A DNA stretch of 64,000 nt from DATACQ01 sp036555515 (GCA_036555515.1 DATBLC010000407.1:38746-102745), one strand, 5' to 3'. Counted from the first letter of the stretch, positions 44,117 to 52,745 are shown. Numbers and translations are program-made. The notes: generated by a model from the letters alone, not told the origin.

Positions 44117-45022
44117 TCAAAGCCGAAGCGACTCGAGAGCTTCGCGGACTGTGCGATATTTGAACTGGTAACCCAATTTCAGCGCTGCCTGCGGCAACGC
44201 CCGCTGCCCGGTCAGGAGCATATCGGCCATTTCGCCTAGTAGCAGGGACAGCACCGATTCCGGCACGCCAGCCCATGAGGGGCGCTTGAGAACCTTCCCC
44301 AACGCTTTGGAAAACTCTTCCATGGTCACCGGCTCAGGTGCTGTTCCGTTGAACGCACCACGCGCGTTGTCCCTTTCCATCAAGAAACTCAACAGCCCGA
44401 TCTGATCGTCAATATGGATCCAAGGCATCCACTGTTTGCCGGAGCCCAACGGCCCGCCCATGAAAATTTTGAACGGCGGAACCATCTTCGCCAACGCGCC
44501 GCTGCCCTTGCCTAACACTATTCCAGTTCTAATTAATGCAACTCGTACACCGTACGTTTCGGCCTTGCGCGCCTCTTCCTCCCACTCAACACACAGCCGG
44601 GATAGAAAGTCGCTTCCCGGACCGGACTCCTCCGTCAAAATTTCATCGCCATGCGGCCCATAGTAACCGACGGCCGAAGAACTGATGAGAAATTTTGGTT
44701 TTGCATTTGCTTTTGCGATGGCGCTGACCAGCGACCTTGTCGCGTTGATTCGACTCGCCCTTAGTTCCTCTTTTTGCGCTTCGCTCCACCGCTTGCCCGC
44801 AATCGGCTCTCCCGCGAGATTGATGAGCCCATCCGCGCCATCAATGGCCTGCTCCCACGCGCCGCCAACTCCAGGTTTCCAAGCAAACCATTCTTTCTTT
44901 GACGCGTTCTGCCCTACAGGAGGATTTCTGCTTAAAAGCTTGACCGTGTGGAACTGTTTCAACAAATGTTCCGCGAGGTTGGAACCGATAAAACCAGATG
45001 CTCCGGTAATAACCACGTTCAT
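44117..45022 (-). CDS. TIGR01777 family NAD(P)-binding epimerase
   Basis: A 301-residue extended SDR. ITGASGFIGSNLAEHL is at the N-terminus, SSSAVGYYGPHGDE marks the active-site region, and the C-terminal DUF1731 domain (LLTGQRALPQAALKLGY) is typical of TIGR01777 proteins. ATG at 45022 has GAGG upstream; a longer frame is rejected because it would cover the promoter. Such genes are frequently found with photolyase and LitR/CarH genes; the reaction is unknown. It is the first gene of the ten-gene minus-strand run and reads from the divergent light promoter region. Confidence 0.88.
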   Translation of the reverse strand: MNVVITGASGFIGSNLAEHLLKQFHTVKLLSRNPPVGQNASKKEWFAWKPGVGGAWEQAIDGADGLINLAGEPIAGKRWSEAQKEELRASRINATRSLVSAIAKANAKPKFLISSSAVGYYGPHGDEILTEESGPGSDFLSRLCVEWEEEARKAETYGVRVALIRTGIVLGKGSGALAKMVPPFKIFMGGPLGSGKQWMPWIHIDDQIGLLSFLMERDNARGAFNGTAPEPVTMEEFSKALGKVLKRPSWAGVPESVLSLLLGEMADMLLTGQRALPQAALKLGYQFKYRTVREALESLRL

Positions 45023-45044
45023 GCTACGATCCTCTTTGTCGGAG

Positions 45045-45108
45045 GATTTAACACCGCTGACCCTGTAAGTCAAGTATAGTTGACAAAAACTTTAAGTATG
45101 TCATCAAT
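45045..45108. promoter_or_regulatory. divergent promoter region with a shared palindromic operator
   Basis: A 16-bp near-palindrome GTCAAGTATAGTTGAC lies at 45069-45084 (one mismatched pair). Its right end is part of TTGACA (45080-45085), a plus-strand -35 box with a weak ATCAAT at 45103-45108. Its left end is part of the minus-strand TTGACT (complement of 45068-45073) with an extended -10, TGT-TAAATC, at 45045-45053. One protein bound here would block both -35 boxes. The regulator two genes downstream is the natural candidate. Confidence 0.6.
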
Positions 45109-45120
45109 AGTACACCTCCC

Positions 45121-46083
45121 ATGATACCTTCAGAAACCAAAAGACCCAAATTGGGTGTTAGCGCTTGTCTCCTGGGGCAGAGAGTGCGCTACGATGGCGG
45201 CCACAAGCGCGATCACTTTCTCACCGAGATCTTTGGCCGCCATGTTGAATGGGTGCCTGTTTGTCCGGAGCTCGAAGTGGGCATGGGAATCCCGCGAGAA
45301 ACGGTTCGGCTCATTGGCTCGCCGATGAATCCTGAACTGATCGCTGAGAAGTCTGGGAAAGATTGGACCTTTGCAATGAATCGACTCGCAACCAAGAGAG
45401 CCCGTGAACTCACCGAACTCGACGTGTCCGGCTATGTGTTCAAGAAAGATTCGCCCAGCTGTGGCCTCGAGCGGGTGCGCGTCTACGATTCGAACAACAT
45501 ACCGGTGCGGAAAGGCCGCGGCTTATTTGCCGCCAGGGTGACGGAAAGATTGCCGCTAATGCCCGTTGAAGAAGAAGGCCGATTGAATGATCTTTCGCTT
45601 CGAGAAAACTTCATCGAGCGCGTCTTCGCCTATCGCCGCTGGCAAGATGCGACGTCAGCGCCAAAGTCCATTCGCGCCTTGGTCGATTTTCACACGAGGC
45701 ATAAATTTCTATTGCTCGCTCACAGCGATGGCCATTATCGACATCTCGGCCGGATCGTCGCCGCAGCAAAACAAAAACCCCTCAGCCATGCTTACGATGA
45801 GTACGGCCGGATTTTTATGGACGGTCTAGCGATCCATGCCACTGCGAAGAAACATGCGAACGTCCTGGATCATATGATGGGCTACTTCACCAGGGAGCTA
45901 AGCTCCGAAGAGCGGAAAGAACTGCTAGAACTGATCCGCGATTTTCGCCATCAGCTGGTTCCGCTTGTAGTACCGGTGACTCTAATCCGCCACTATGTGA
46001 CGAAGTACACCGTAAGTTATCTGCTGAACCAAGTCTATCTCGATCCGAGCCCGAAGGAATTAATGCTGCGTAACCACGTTTGA
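45121..46083 (+). CDS. DUF523 and DUF1722 (YbgA-type) domain protein
   Basis: A 320-residue two-domain protein: N-terminal DUF523 (GVSACLLGQRVRYDGGHKRD and the cysteines CPEL, SPSCG) and C-terminal DUF1722/YbgA (residues about 190-310, with FHTRHKFLLLAHSDGHY). Such fusions often lie next to photolyase genes and are light induced in bacteria with LitR. The biochemical role is unsettled. No Shine-Dalgarno sequence precedes the ATG, and the predicted transcription start is only a few bases upstream, so a nearly leaderless mRNA is possible. First of a two-gene unit with the SRPBCC gene. Confidence 0.92.
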   Translation: MIPSETKRPKLGVSACLLGQRVRYDGGHKRDHFLTEIFGRHVEWVPVCPELEVGMGIPRETVRLIGSPMNPELIAEKSGKDWTFAMNRLATKRARELTELDVSGYVFKKDSPSCGLERVRVYDSNNIPVRKGRGLFAARVTERLPLMPVEEEGRLNDLSLRENFIERVFAYRRWQDATSAPKSIRALVDFHTRHKFLLLAHSDGHYRHLGRIVAAAKQKPLSHAYDEYGRIFMDGLAIHATAKKHANVLDHMMGYFTRELSSEERKELLELIRDFRHQLVPLVVPVTLIRHYVTKYTVSYLLNQVYLDPSPKELMLRNHV

Positions 46084-46114
46084 CCACACACCCCGCAAAT
46101 CAAAGAGAACTTGC

Positions 46115-46609
46115 ATGAAAACTTATCACATCCAAACAAAACTCTGGCTACCGGAGCGTCGGGATAGAGTCTTTGAGTTCTTCTGCAATCCGCACAATTT
46201 GGACCGCATTACGCCACCCTGGCTCCACTTCCAGATTTTGACTCCGCCGTCGACGCCCATGCAGCGAGGTATGGTGCTTGATTACCGGTTGCGTATACGC
46301 GGTCTTCCGGTACGTTGGCAGAGCGAGATCGCTGAGTGGGAGTCACCGAGACGATTTATCGATCGCCAGACCCGAGGTCCATACTCCCTTTGGATTCACG
46401 AGCACACCTTCGAAGAGCATCAAGGCGGCACATTCGTGGAAGACAAAGTCGAATATGCCGTTCCCGGCGGCAAATTCGTGCAGAAATTTTTCGTCGCGCC
46501 GGACCTGGATCGCGTGTTCAAGTATCGCCATCATGTCCTTGAGGTACTATTTAACCCGAACAAGTTAACAGCTGAGAATCTAACCCACCCGCAGCCATCC
46601 CAACACTAG
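46115..46609 (+). CDS. SRPBCC superfamily (START-like) protein
   Basis: A 164-residue START/Bet v1-like fold protein: an N-terminal strand with the helix RRDRVFEFFCNPHNLDRITPPW, central FIDRQTRGPYSLWIHEHTF, and the C-terminal long helix. Proteins of this type bind hydrophobic ligands and are repeatedly encoded beside photolyase and DUF2867 SDR genes. It is 31 bp after the DUF523/DUF1722 gene and its stop overlaps the convergent photolyase stop by 4 bp. Confidence 0.88.
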   Translation: MKTYHIQTKLWLPERRDRVFEFFCNPHNLDRITPPWLHFQILTPPSTPMQRGMVLDYRLRIRGLPVRWQSEIAEWESPRRFIDRQTRGPYSLWIHEHTFEEHQGGTFVEDKVEYAVPGGKFVQKFFVAPDLDRVFKYRHHVLEVLFNPNKLTAENLTHPQPSQH

Positions 46610-47991
46610 CCCCTTTCCAACGCGGCGATTCGTTGGATGTAAGCTTTACTGTTAAATTTACGTGAGGTGCTTGCATAGGACATATAACGGATCTTTCCAT
46701 ACACGGGTCGCTCCGGACCCCAGGCGCGGTCGTGTTTTCCAACAATCGCCCAGGCGATACCCGCATATCCGTTGGGATCACGGCCATCGAGCTCATAGCG
46801 GTCGTTTAATCGTACGGCGATCTCGTGGGCTTCCGCCGGGGACCGTCTCCACTCGAGAATCTTTTTCGCCCAATACATGCGCAGATAACCATGCATCCAG
46901 CCGGTGAGCGCCATCTGTTTCTGGGCAGCGTTCCAAAGAGGATCGTGCGTCTCCGCATTTTCTAACTGTTCCTCCGCGTAAAGGTACAGACGCGAATCCT
47001 TCGCATGGAGGCGCAGAGTCTGATCCGCCCAGGGTTCGCCGGAATCATAACAGTCGTATTTTGGATTATAGCGCACGAAGTTAACGGCCAGCTCTCTTCG
47101 CACGATGAATTCTTCGAGGAATGCCTTTCGATCTTCCGCCGGCGCGTCGGTCTGTTGCACAGCCGTTGCGACTGTATGGGGTCCAATATGGCCGAAATGA
47201 AGGTACGGCGATAGCTGGCTAGTGCCATCGACTTCCGGATGATTCCGATTCTTTGAGTAACCGTTCAAGCGATCTGTAAGAAATCGTTCCAGGATAGAGC
47301 GCGCCGCCTCAGATCCTCCAGTAAAGCTATTGGCGGGTCCAACCGCGCTTTCCATTGGCAGTTCATCAAGCAATTTGGTTTCGGGATTGAGCGATTGCAG
47401 CCGAAGCGCAGTTTGCCACCGCACCTTTACGCGAACCTCGGGAACTCGCGTGAGAAAGCGCGGCAGTTCCTTGTGTATCTTTGGCCGAATAGTGCGCGCC
47501 GCATAGTGCTCTTTGCCGAGCAGCCGCGAGGGGACGATCACGTCCGAGTCAACAGTCCAGAACGACGCCGCCAATTCTCGCGCCGCGCGTATCCTGCCCC
47601 GTTCGGCGCGGCGCAGAGGGTCTTCGTCGCTGATGACGAGACAGGGTCTCACTTGAGCGCAGAAACGCACAATGTCGTGCTCGGGATGCCGGCGCAAAAC
47701 AAAGCCAATGCCGCGCTTTTGCAGGCCTTCGGCGACGTCGGCTAGCCCTTGCACCATGAAATGGTAATGCCGGTAATTGGCATGGTGGGCATTTCGCCGC
47801 AGGCCAAAAAACACCACGACCGGCTTGCTCAGCGCGTTTGCTGCCGCAACCGCAATATTCAGTGCGCGATTGTCGGTGGCGCGTTGCGAACGTTGCATCC
47901 AATAAACGACGCAAGTTCCATCGACGTTGAGACTTTTCTTCGTTCGCGCCGTAACATAGGGATTGTTTGCGATGGTATCGATCGATGACAT
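46606..47991 (-). CDS. class II CPD deoxyribodipyrimidine photolyase
   Basis: A 461-residue FAD enzyme that splits cyclobutane pyrimidine dimers in light. YWMQRSQRATDNRAL at residues 30-44 and the C-terminal AIVGKHDRAWGPERPVYG are hallmarks of class II photolyases, distinct from the class I PhrB. The helical FAD domain has the GWMHGYLRMYWAKKI segment with family tryptophans. It starts 29 bp after the SDR-DUF2867 stop, so the two are one transcription unit. Placed beside a B12 light sensor and carotenoid genes it forms part of a photoprotection set. Confidence 0.94.
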   Translation of the reverse strand: MSSIDTIANNPYVTARTKKSLNVDGTCVVYWMQRSQRATDNRALNIAVAAANALSKPVVVFFGLRRNAHHANYRHYHFMVQGLADVAEGLQKRGIGFVLRRHPEHDIVRFCAQVRPCLVISDEDPLRRAERGRIRAARELAASFWTVDSDVIVPSRLLGKEHYAARTIRPKIHKELPRFLTRVPEVRVKVRWQTALRLQSLNPETKLLDELPMESAVGPANSFTGGSEAARSILERFLTDRLNGYSKNRNHPEVDGTSQLSPYLHFGHIGPHTVATAVQQTDAPAEDRKAFLEEFIVRRELAVNFVRYNPKYDCYDSGEPWADQTLRLHAKDSRLYLYAEEQLENAETHDPLWNAAQKQMALTGWMHGYLRMYWAKKILEWRRSPAEAHEIAVRLNDRYELDGRDPNGYAGIAWAIVGKHDRAWGPERPVYGKIRYMSYASTSRKFNSKAYIQRIAALERG

Positions 47992-48020
47992 GAAGAGAGC
48001 CTTCTGGGTTGACCGCTAGC

Positions 48021-49493
48021 TTAGCTAGAAAAATCCAAAAATTGCGCCCGATCACGTTCGTAACTCTCGGCTGCTTGTTTAATGCGCCGCAACATCCCGC
48101 CAAAGATCAGGTTGTGCATCGGATATAAAATGTACCAGTACGCCAGACCTGCCAAACCAAGCGGATCGAAGATTGCGGTCTGGCGAACCATGGCCTTAGA
48201 TCCTCGGGGCAAAACTTCGAATTCCAGCCATGCGCGACCTGGAAGCTTCATTTCGGCGCGCAACCGAAGCAGACGATCCGGTTCGATGTCTTCTACTCGC
48301 CAAAAATCCACGGCATCCCCAACCCCGAGCGCGTCCGGATCGCGCCTCCCCCGACGCAAACCGACGCCGCCAAGCATAAGATCGAGAAAGCCGCGAAACA
48401 CCCACAACCAGTCAGCGTAATACCAACCGTTTCTGCCGCCGATGCGGCGAATTGGCCGGAAGGCCGCCTGTGGCGACGCTTCGATCGCCGCTTCTCTTGA
48501 GTCGACTATACGATTGCCGAAACGTATTCCACCCCACGACTGATCCAGACCTGAGGACGATAGAGCATCCGACCAACGAGTCATGGCGAATTCGCTGTCT
48601 TCATTTTGAATGGCTCGGTGAATCATCTCGCCCAAGCCCATGGGCTTCACGGAAAATAAAGTCAACGCCGACGGATCATTCACTACGGTTTTGTTGCGGA
48701 TGCTGTCGATGAGTTTACGGCCTACACGTGCATACACCGGGGTGACCAGCCCAAGCCATAGACTAGAAAGCCTCGGCGTCAACACAGGAATCGAAATCAT
48801 AAGCCGGCGCAAACCTCGTTGTCGGGCGTATTCATTCATGATGTCCCGATACGAGACCTGGTCCGGACCACCGACTTCGATGATGCAGCTCCACTGAGCA
48901 GGGAGGTCAAGAGCGCTTATGAGGTAGCTGATTAGATCCTCTATCCCAATCGGCTGAGCAGCCACGGAAACCCAACGAGGACATACCATGACCGGCAGGC
49001 GTTCGACCAGGGCCCGAATTATCTCGAAAGAAAGGCTTCCCGAGCCGATCACAATCGACGCGCGAAACTCGATCACCAAGATCTTTGAGCCACGCAGGAT
49101 TTCACCTACTTCTTGTCTGCTCCTGAGATGCGGTGAAAGCGAGCCTGTGCCCAGCCCCCCTAGGTAAATAATTCGCTTTACCCCCGCGACTTCGGCGGCC
49201 TCGGCGAAATTTTGCGCCGCAGTTCTGTCCTGCTCTTCGAACGACTCCGCGTTGCCCATCGAATGGACGAGATAATAAGCCGTGTGAACCCCCAACATGG
49301 CAGGGCCAAGAGATGCTGCGTCCAAACAATCTCCACGAGTGATTTCGGTCGTGGCGGCGACCCGGTTTTTTAGCCGGGCCGGATCGCGGATCAGAGCTCT
49401 CACGCTACCACCGGTTGCTTCGAGCGCGCGCAGCAATCTGCCGCCAACATACCCCGTGGCACCCGTGAGCAGTATACTATGCTGACCATTCAT
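48021..49493 (-). CDS. SDR NAD(P)-binding protein with DUF2867 domain
   Basis: A 490-residue protein: N-terminal extended SDR domain (LLTGATGYVGGRLLRAL) of about 280 residues and C-terminal DUF2867 (START-like; LAGLAYWYILYPMHNLIF near the end). This fusion is commonly found in light-responsive gene sets with photolyase. ATG at 49493 is chosen; the longer frame would run through the promoter region. There is no strong ribosome site. The enzyme's substrate is unknown. Confidence 0.9.
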   Translation of the reverse strand: MNGQHSILLTGATGYVGGRLLRALEATGGSVRALIRDPARLKNRVAATTEITRGDCLDAASLGPAMLGVHTAYYLVHSMGNAESFEEQDRTAAQNFAEAAEVAGVKRIIYLGGLGTGSLSPHLRSRQEVGEILRGSKILVIEFRASIVIGSGSLSFEIIRALVERLPVMVCPRWVSVAAQPIGIEDLISYLISALDLPAQWSCIIEVGGPDQVSYRDIMNEYARQRGLRRLMISIPVLTPRLSSLWLGLVTPVYARVGRKLIDSIRNKTVVNDPSALTLFSVKPMGLGEMIHRAIQNEDSEFAMTRWSDALSSSGLDQSWGGIRFGNRIVDSREAAIEASPQAAFRPIRRIGGRNGWYYADWLWVFRGFLDLMLGGVGLRRGRRDPDALGVGDAVDFWRVEDIEPDRLLRLRAEMKLPGRAWLEFEVLPRGSKAMVRQTAIFDPLGLAGLAYWYILYPMHNLIFGGMLRRIKQAAESYERDRAQFLDFSS

Positions 49494-49596
49494 GCGACGT
49501 TGGAAAATGTCCAGCCTATACTTTGTATTCTTGTGAGAACAACTTACGCACCTCGCGGGTTCAACAGGCCGCCTACGCCACGGCAATCTAAGTTAT

Positions 49597-49612
49597 GTTA
49601 ACTATTTTTGAC
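49597..49612. promoter_or_regulatory. second copy of the putative light operator
   Basis: GTTAACTATTTTTGAC agrees with the operator at 45069-45084 at 12 of 16 positions, including the outer GT..AA and TTGAC. It lies 104 bp upstream of the SDR-DUF2867 start and again overlaps a plus-strand TTGACT (49608-49613). Confidence 0.45.
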
Positions 49613-49673
49613 TTTTATTTTAATTGTTATGAATATTAAACACCTCAGTCAGATGATTTCAAGCCCCAAAAAA

Positions 49674-49793
49674 ATGACAAACAAGCGCGTGCAAAGTCGG
49701 GTAGCGTTTACCGGAATCGGCGTGGTGAGTCCCAACGGGCGCGGGCTCGGGCAGTTTATGCGCGTCGCGTCCGGTGAACCGCCGCCCAGCTAG
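49674..49793 (+). pseudogene. possible remnant of a beta-ketoacyl synthase N-terminus
   Basis: The 39-codon stretch has RVAFTGIGVVSPNGRG, which resembles the opening strand and loop of FabF-type ketosynthases, and then stops. No continuation in any frame is visible after the stop. It may be a decayed gene end or a chance peptide. Confidence 0.3.
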
Positions 49794-49969
49794 AGCGGGT
49801 TCGAAGCCCGCCTCGGGCGCGGTCTTCCCGTGCAGCGGAATGGAAGACTTAAAAGAAATCTGTTATGAGACACCATGCGCTTTGGGTCCCTGCCGCGTGC
49901 CAAGTCGATTGTTATACCAAAATCACGGTGAAGTTCGCCTGATATAGCCACTATAGGAGTTTGTCGTTA

Positions 49970-50788
49970 GTGCAAAGACAGAACACCAGCAATTCGCCGT
50001 TAAGAAAAAGTCGATGGGTTAGGTCGTTGTCTTTACTGCTTTTGTGCGCTTGTTTGTTGTCATTGGCGGGCGAGTCGGGAGCCCAGGACGCCTACAGCCT
50101 CTTACCCGGCACATACCGCTTGGAAATGATCATGGCGTCGATGACTCGCGTGCCTTTTTTTGGCAGTACAAAATCGGCTTCCAGATCACTGTCGCTGGTT
50201 GAGATTCGACGCAACGGCGGCGGGCTCGTGCAAAGCCACAAAGTCTGCGACTTTCGCGTCGTAGAAGATTCGGCAATGATCAAGATGGTTTTTCCGGAAA
50301 AATTTATTGCCGCCCTCAGTAAACACACTTATCCAATTCAGTTGGAAAAGGATGCGCAAGGCTGGCGCTACCGCGCTGATTTGGGACTGGAGCGGATCGG
50401 CTACAAAGGCGGAGCCGACGGCAGCAAAGTGCCAACTAAGATCGATGATCCAGTCGTGTACGATTCGGACGGGGACGGCCACCCCGGTGCGACGTTGAAA
50501 CTTTCGGTGCCGCTATTGCCTGACGGCGATCTGTATGTGGTTCAAATGGGTCACTCGATCCTTAACGGCCGAATGACCCAGCTTGGCAACATCGACGGCA
50601 CCATCGAGTACAAGATTTTTGAACAGCGGGTCCTCGGCGCCTGGCCGAGCTTTCTAAACCAATCCCCGGAAGTCGTCCCCGATCCGAAGGAAAGCCGATT
50701 TTCCATCACGCCGCTGCCCCCGGGCAGCAGTTGCGAAACCGTGAAGAAGTCGCAGGATGGAAACAAAGCCGAGGATATCGCGCGCTAA
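49970..50788 (+). CDS. secreted hypothetical protein
   Basis: A 272-residue exported protein. A basic start and hydrophobic core (LSLLLLCACLLSLAGESGAQ) give a signal peptide; a cysteine inside the core is not in a good lipobox. The mature part is beta-rich with about five strands and may be of DUF3108-like type; I do not recognise it with certainty. It has DSDGDGHPG, a calcium-loop-like stretch, at about residue 164. GTG at 49970 is chosen because AGGAG stands 11 bases before it; a TTG three codons earlier is too close. Its end overlaps the glycosyltransferase by 32 bp, so it belongs to the same operon and may act on the same lipid or pigment. Confidence 0.75.
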   Translation: MQRQNTSNSPLRKSRWVRSLSLLLLCACLLSLAGESGAQDAYSLLPGTYRLEMIMASMTRVPFFGSTKSASRSLSLVEIRRNGGGLVQSHKVCDFRVVEDSAMIKMVFPEKFIAALSKHTYPIQLEKDAQGWRYRADLGLERIGYKGGADGSKVPTKIDDPVVYDSDGDGHPGATLKLSVPLLPDGDLYVVQMGHSILNGRMTQLGNIDGTIEYKIFEQRVLGAWPSFLNQSPEVVPDPKESRFSITPLPPGSSCETVKKSQDGNKAEDIAR

Positions 50789-51971
50789 AGAGCCGCCCGT
50801 GATTACGGCAGCGTTTCAGCACTCCCATCCCCTGCGCGCGATCGCGCGCTTGTTGAACCTCCCTGTGGGCGCGCGCGTCCAAGTTTCAGATACGCCTCGG
50901 CCTGACCGCGCGACAATCATCCTACCGGTGCTGAACGAATCGCCGCGCATATCGGCTTGCCTCGATAGCCTCGTCGCGCAACCGCAAGAAGCGGCCGAGA
51001 TATTAGTGGTTGATGGCGGTTCTACGGACGGTACCCAGGAGATCGTCAAGCGCTATCAAGACCGCGACGAGCGGGTGCGCCTGATCGACGCGAGCCCTAT
51101 GGAGCCGGGCTGGACAGGAAAGTCGTGGGGACTCCACGTCGGCCTCCAAGCGTCCGCCGAAAATTCGAGATGGATTCTCTGCGTCGACGCCGACGTGCGG
51201 GCATCGCCGCAGCTCATGCGCTCGCTCCTCGCTCACGCCGCGCGTACAGGCGTCGAAACGTTTTCCCTGGCGACCACGCAGCGGCTTTCGGGCGCCGCGG
51301 AAGCCCTTATCCACCCCCCGTTACTGACTACTCTGATTTATCGCTTCGGCATCCCAGGGAAAGCGACCAAGCAAATCCACAAGGCCCTAGCCAACGGCCA
51401 ATGTTTCATCAGCCGCCGCGAGACTCTGTTAAGAAGCGGCGCGTTTCTTGCCGCGCGATCTTCTCTATGCGAAGACATCACGATTGTGCGCCGGCTTGCG
51501 GAGTGCGGCGAAGCGATTGGATTCTACGAAGGCCAGGGCCTCATGGAAGTGCGCATGTATGACGATTGGCGCGAAACCTGGCGCAATTGGCCGCGCTCTT
51601 TGCCGATGCGGGATCAATACTTCGGCTGGCATGAATGGCTGGGGTTAGTCAAAGTGCTGTTGTTTCAAGCCCTGCCCTTGCCCGTGTTTTTGCTTTGCGC
51701 CATCAGCGATCGCTTTTCGTTCCTCGCTTTCGCCACCGGCGCGCTCTCGTTGCTCAGGCTTGGGCTCTTGGCCGGCACAGCTCGCGCCTATAAACCGAGG
51801 CCGTGGAGCTACTGGCTCTCGCCGTTGCTCGATTTGCCGGCGGCGGTGAAACTGTTTGCCAGCGCGCTTGCGCGCCGGCATGTGTGGCGCGGAAAAATTT
51901 ATCTGCGGCGCAACGGCGGCACTTTCGAACCGATTGATAATTGCCCGCCGGCGGAACGCCCGATTAGCTAA
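50757..51971 (+). CDS. GT2 family glycosyltransferase, CruC-like
   Basis: A 404-residue membrane glycosyltransferase: N-terminal GT-A domain with IILPVLNESPRISACLDSL, the nucleotide-sugar-binding VDGGSTDGTQ and the DxD-type VDADVRA; a QCFISRRE stretch; and two to three C-terminal membrane helices. This architecture is shared by carotenoid glycosyltransferases CruC and CrtQ and hopanoid-associated HpnB. The next gene is an acyltransferase and a CruF hydratase lies in the same island, so transfer of sugar to a hydroxylated carotenoid is the best guess. Start overlaps the previous gene. Confidence 0.82.
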   Translation: METKPRISRAKEPPVITAAFQHSHPLRAIARLLNLPVGARVQVSDTPRPDRATIILPVLNESPRISACLDSLVAQPQEAAEILVVDGGSTDGTQEIVKRYQDRDERVRLIDASPMEPGWTGKSWGLHVGLQASAENSRWILCVDADVRASPQLMRSLLAHAARTGVETFSLATTQRLSGAAEALIHPPLLTTLIYRFGIPGKATKQIHKALANGQCFISRRETLLRSGAFLAARSSLCEDITIVRRLAECGEAIGFYEGQGLMEVRMYDDWRETWRNWPRSLPMRDQYFGWHEWLGLVKVLLFQALPLPVFLLCAISDRFSFLAFATGALSLLRLGLLAGTARAYKPRPWSYWLSPLLDLPAAVKLFASALARRHVWRGKIYLRRNGGTFEPIDNCPPAERPIS

Positions 51972-51986
51972 CACCGCCCATCCCTG

Positions 51987-52745
51987 ATGCCTTGTGAAGA
52001 TGCCAAAGACAAAATCATGCATCAGGTGATGCGTTTGGTCGCCCAGGGCTTCGCCCGCGGGCGTCTCAAGATGGAAGTCGCCGGGCTTCACCATGTGCCG
52101 GCGCGCGGACCCGCCATCTTGGTTGCGCGCCATTACCACCATCTTTTTGACGGGGTCGCGCTCCATTGGGCGATCGCGCGCCGGATCCATATCTTCGTCA
52201 CTATCGACTGGGCCACCGATCCTTGCACGCGATTTTTCATGGAAGCGCTAATCCGCGCAGCGCGCTGGCCGGCGGTGCTGCGCGCGGATGCTCTGGAGAG
52301 AGGAGCGCAGAGCACGGATCTGCAGAGCCGTAGTGTGTTTACGGCGGCGGACCTCAGCCGCTATCAGCGCAGGGCCATCCACGACTCCATAGGCTTGCTG
52401 CGCGAGGGGCGACTCCTGGTGATTTTTCCGGAAGGTTATCCGAACATCGACCCTCACTACACGCCGAAAGTCCACGCCCATGAGATGTTACCGTTCAAGT
52501 CCGGTTTTGCCACGATCGCCGCCGCGGCGGAGAAACGGCTAGGGGCAAGTATTCCCCTGGTTCCGGTGGGCATTCGCTACACCGTGGGCGCAAAATGGAC
52601 CGCCCACGTGAGTTTCGGTGATCCGCGCAGCGCCGGTGATTTCGTTTCCAGACAGACTTTAGTCAAAAAACTGGAACAAGATGTGGCGGCGTTATCGAAC
52701 CTATCGCCGCGGGAAGAAACCTCAGGCCTCAACAACAATCCTTAA
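51987..52745 (+). CDS. PlsC-like acyltransferase, CruD-like candidate
   Basis: A 252-residue lysophospholipid-acyltransferase-fold protein. The catalytic H-x4-D motif appears in modified form as HYHHLFDGVAL, and the second motif as FPEGYPN. It follows the GT2 gene by 15 bp. In Chlorobaculum and related bacteria such a pair adds sugar (CruC) and then a fatty acid (CruD) to a carotenoid hydroxyl. Glycolipid or phospholipid acylation remains an alternative. Confidence 0.75.
   Translation: MPCEDAKDKIMHQVMRLVAQGFARGRLKMEVAGLHHVPARGPAILVARHYHHLFDGVALHWAIARRIHIFVTIDWATDPCTRFFMEALIRAARWPAVLRADALERGAQSTDLQSRSVFTAADLSRYQRRAIHDSIGLLREGRLLVIFPEGYPNIDPHYTPKVHAHEMLPFKSGFATIAAAAEKRLGASIPLVPVGIRYTVGAKWTAHVSFGDPRSAGDFVSRQTLVKKLEQDVAALSNLSPREETSGLNNNP

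Larger units (their letters stand above)
49494..49969. other. 476-bp divergent gap with regulatory site and a gene remnant
   Basis: Holds the promoter of the SDR-photolyase unit, the second palindrome-like site, a short ketosynthase-like remnant, a GCGGG-TTCGAAG-CCCGC hairpin at 49796-49812, and the ribosome site AGGAG (49954-49958) of the next gene. Confidence 0.5.
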
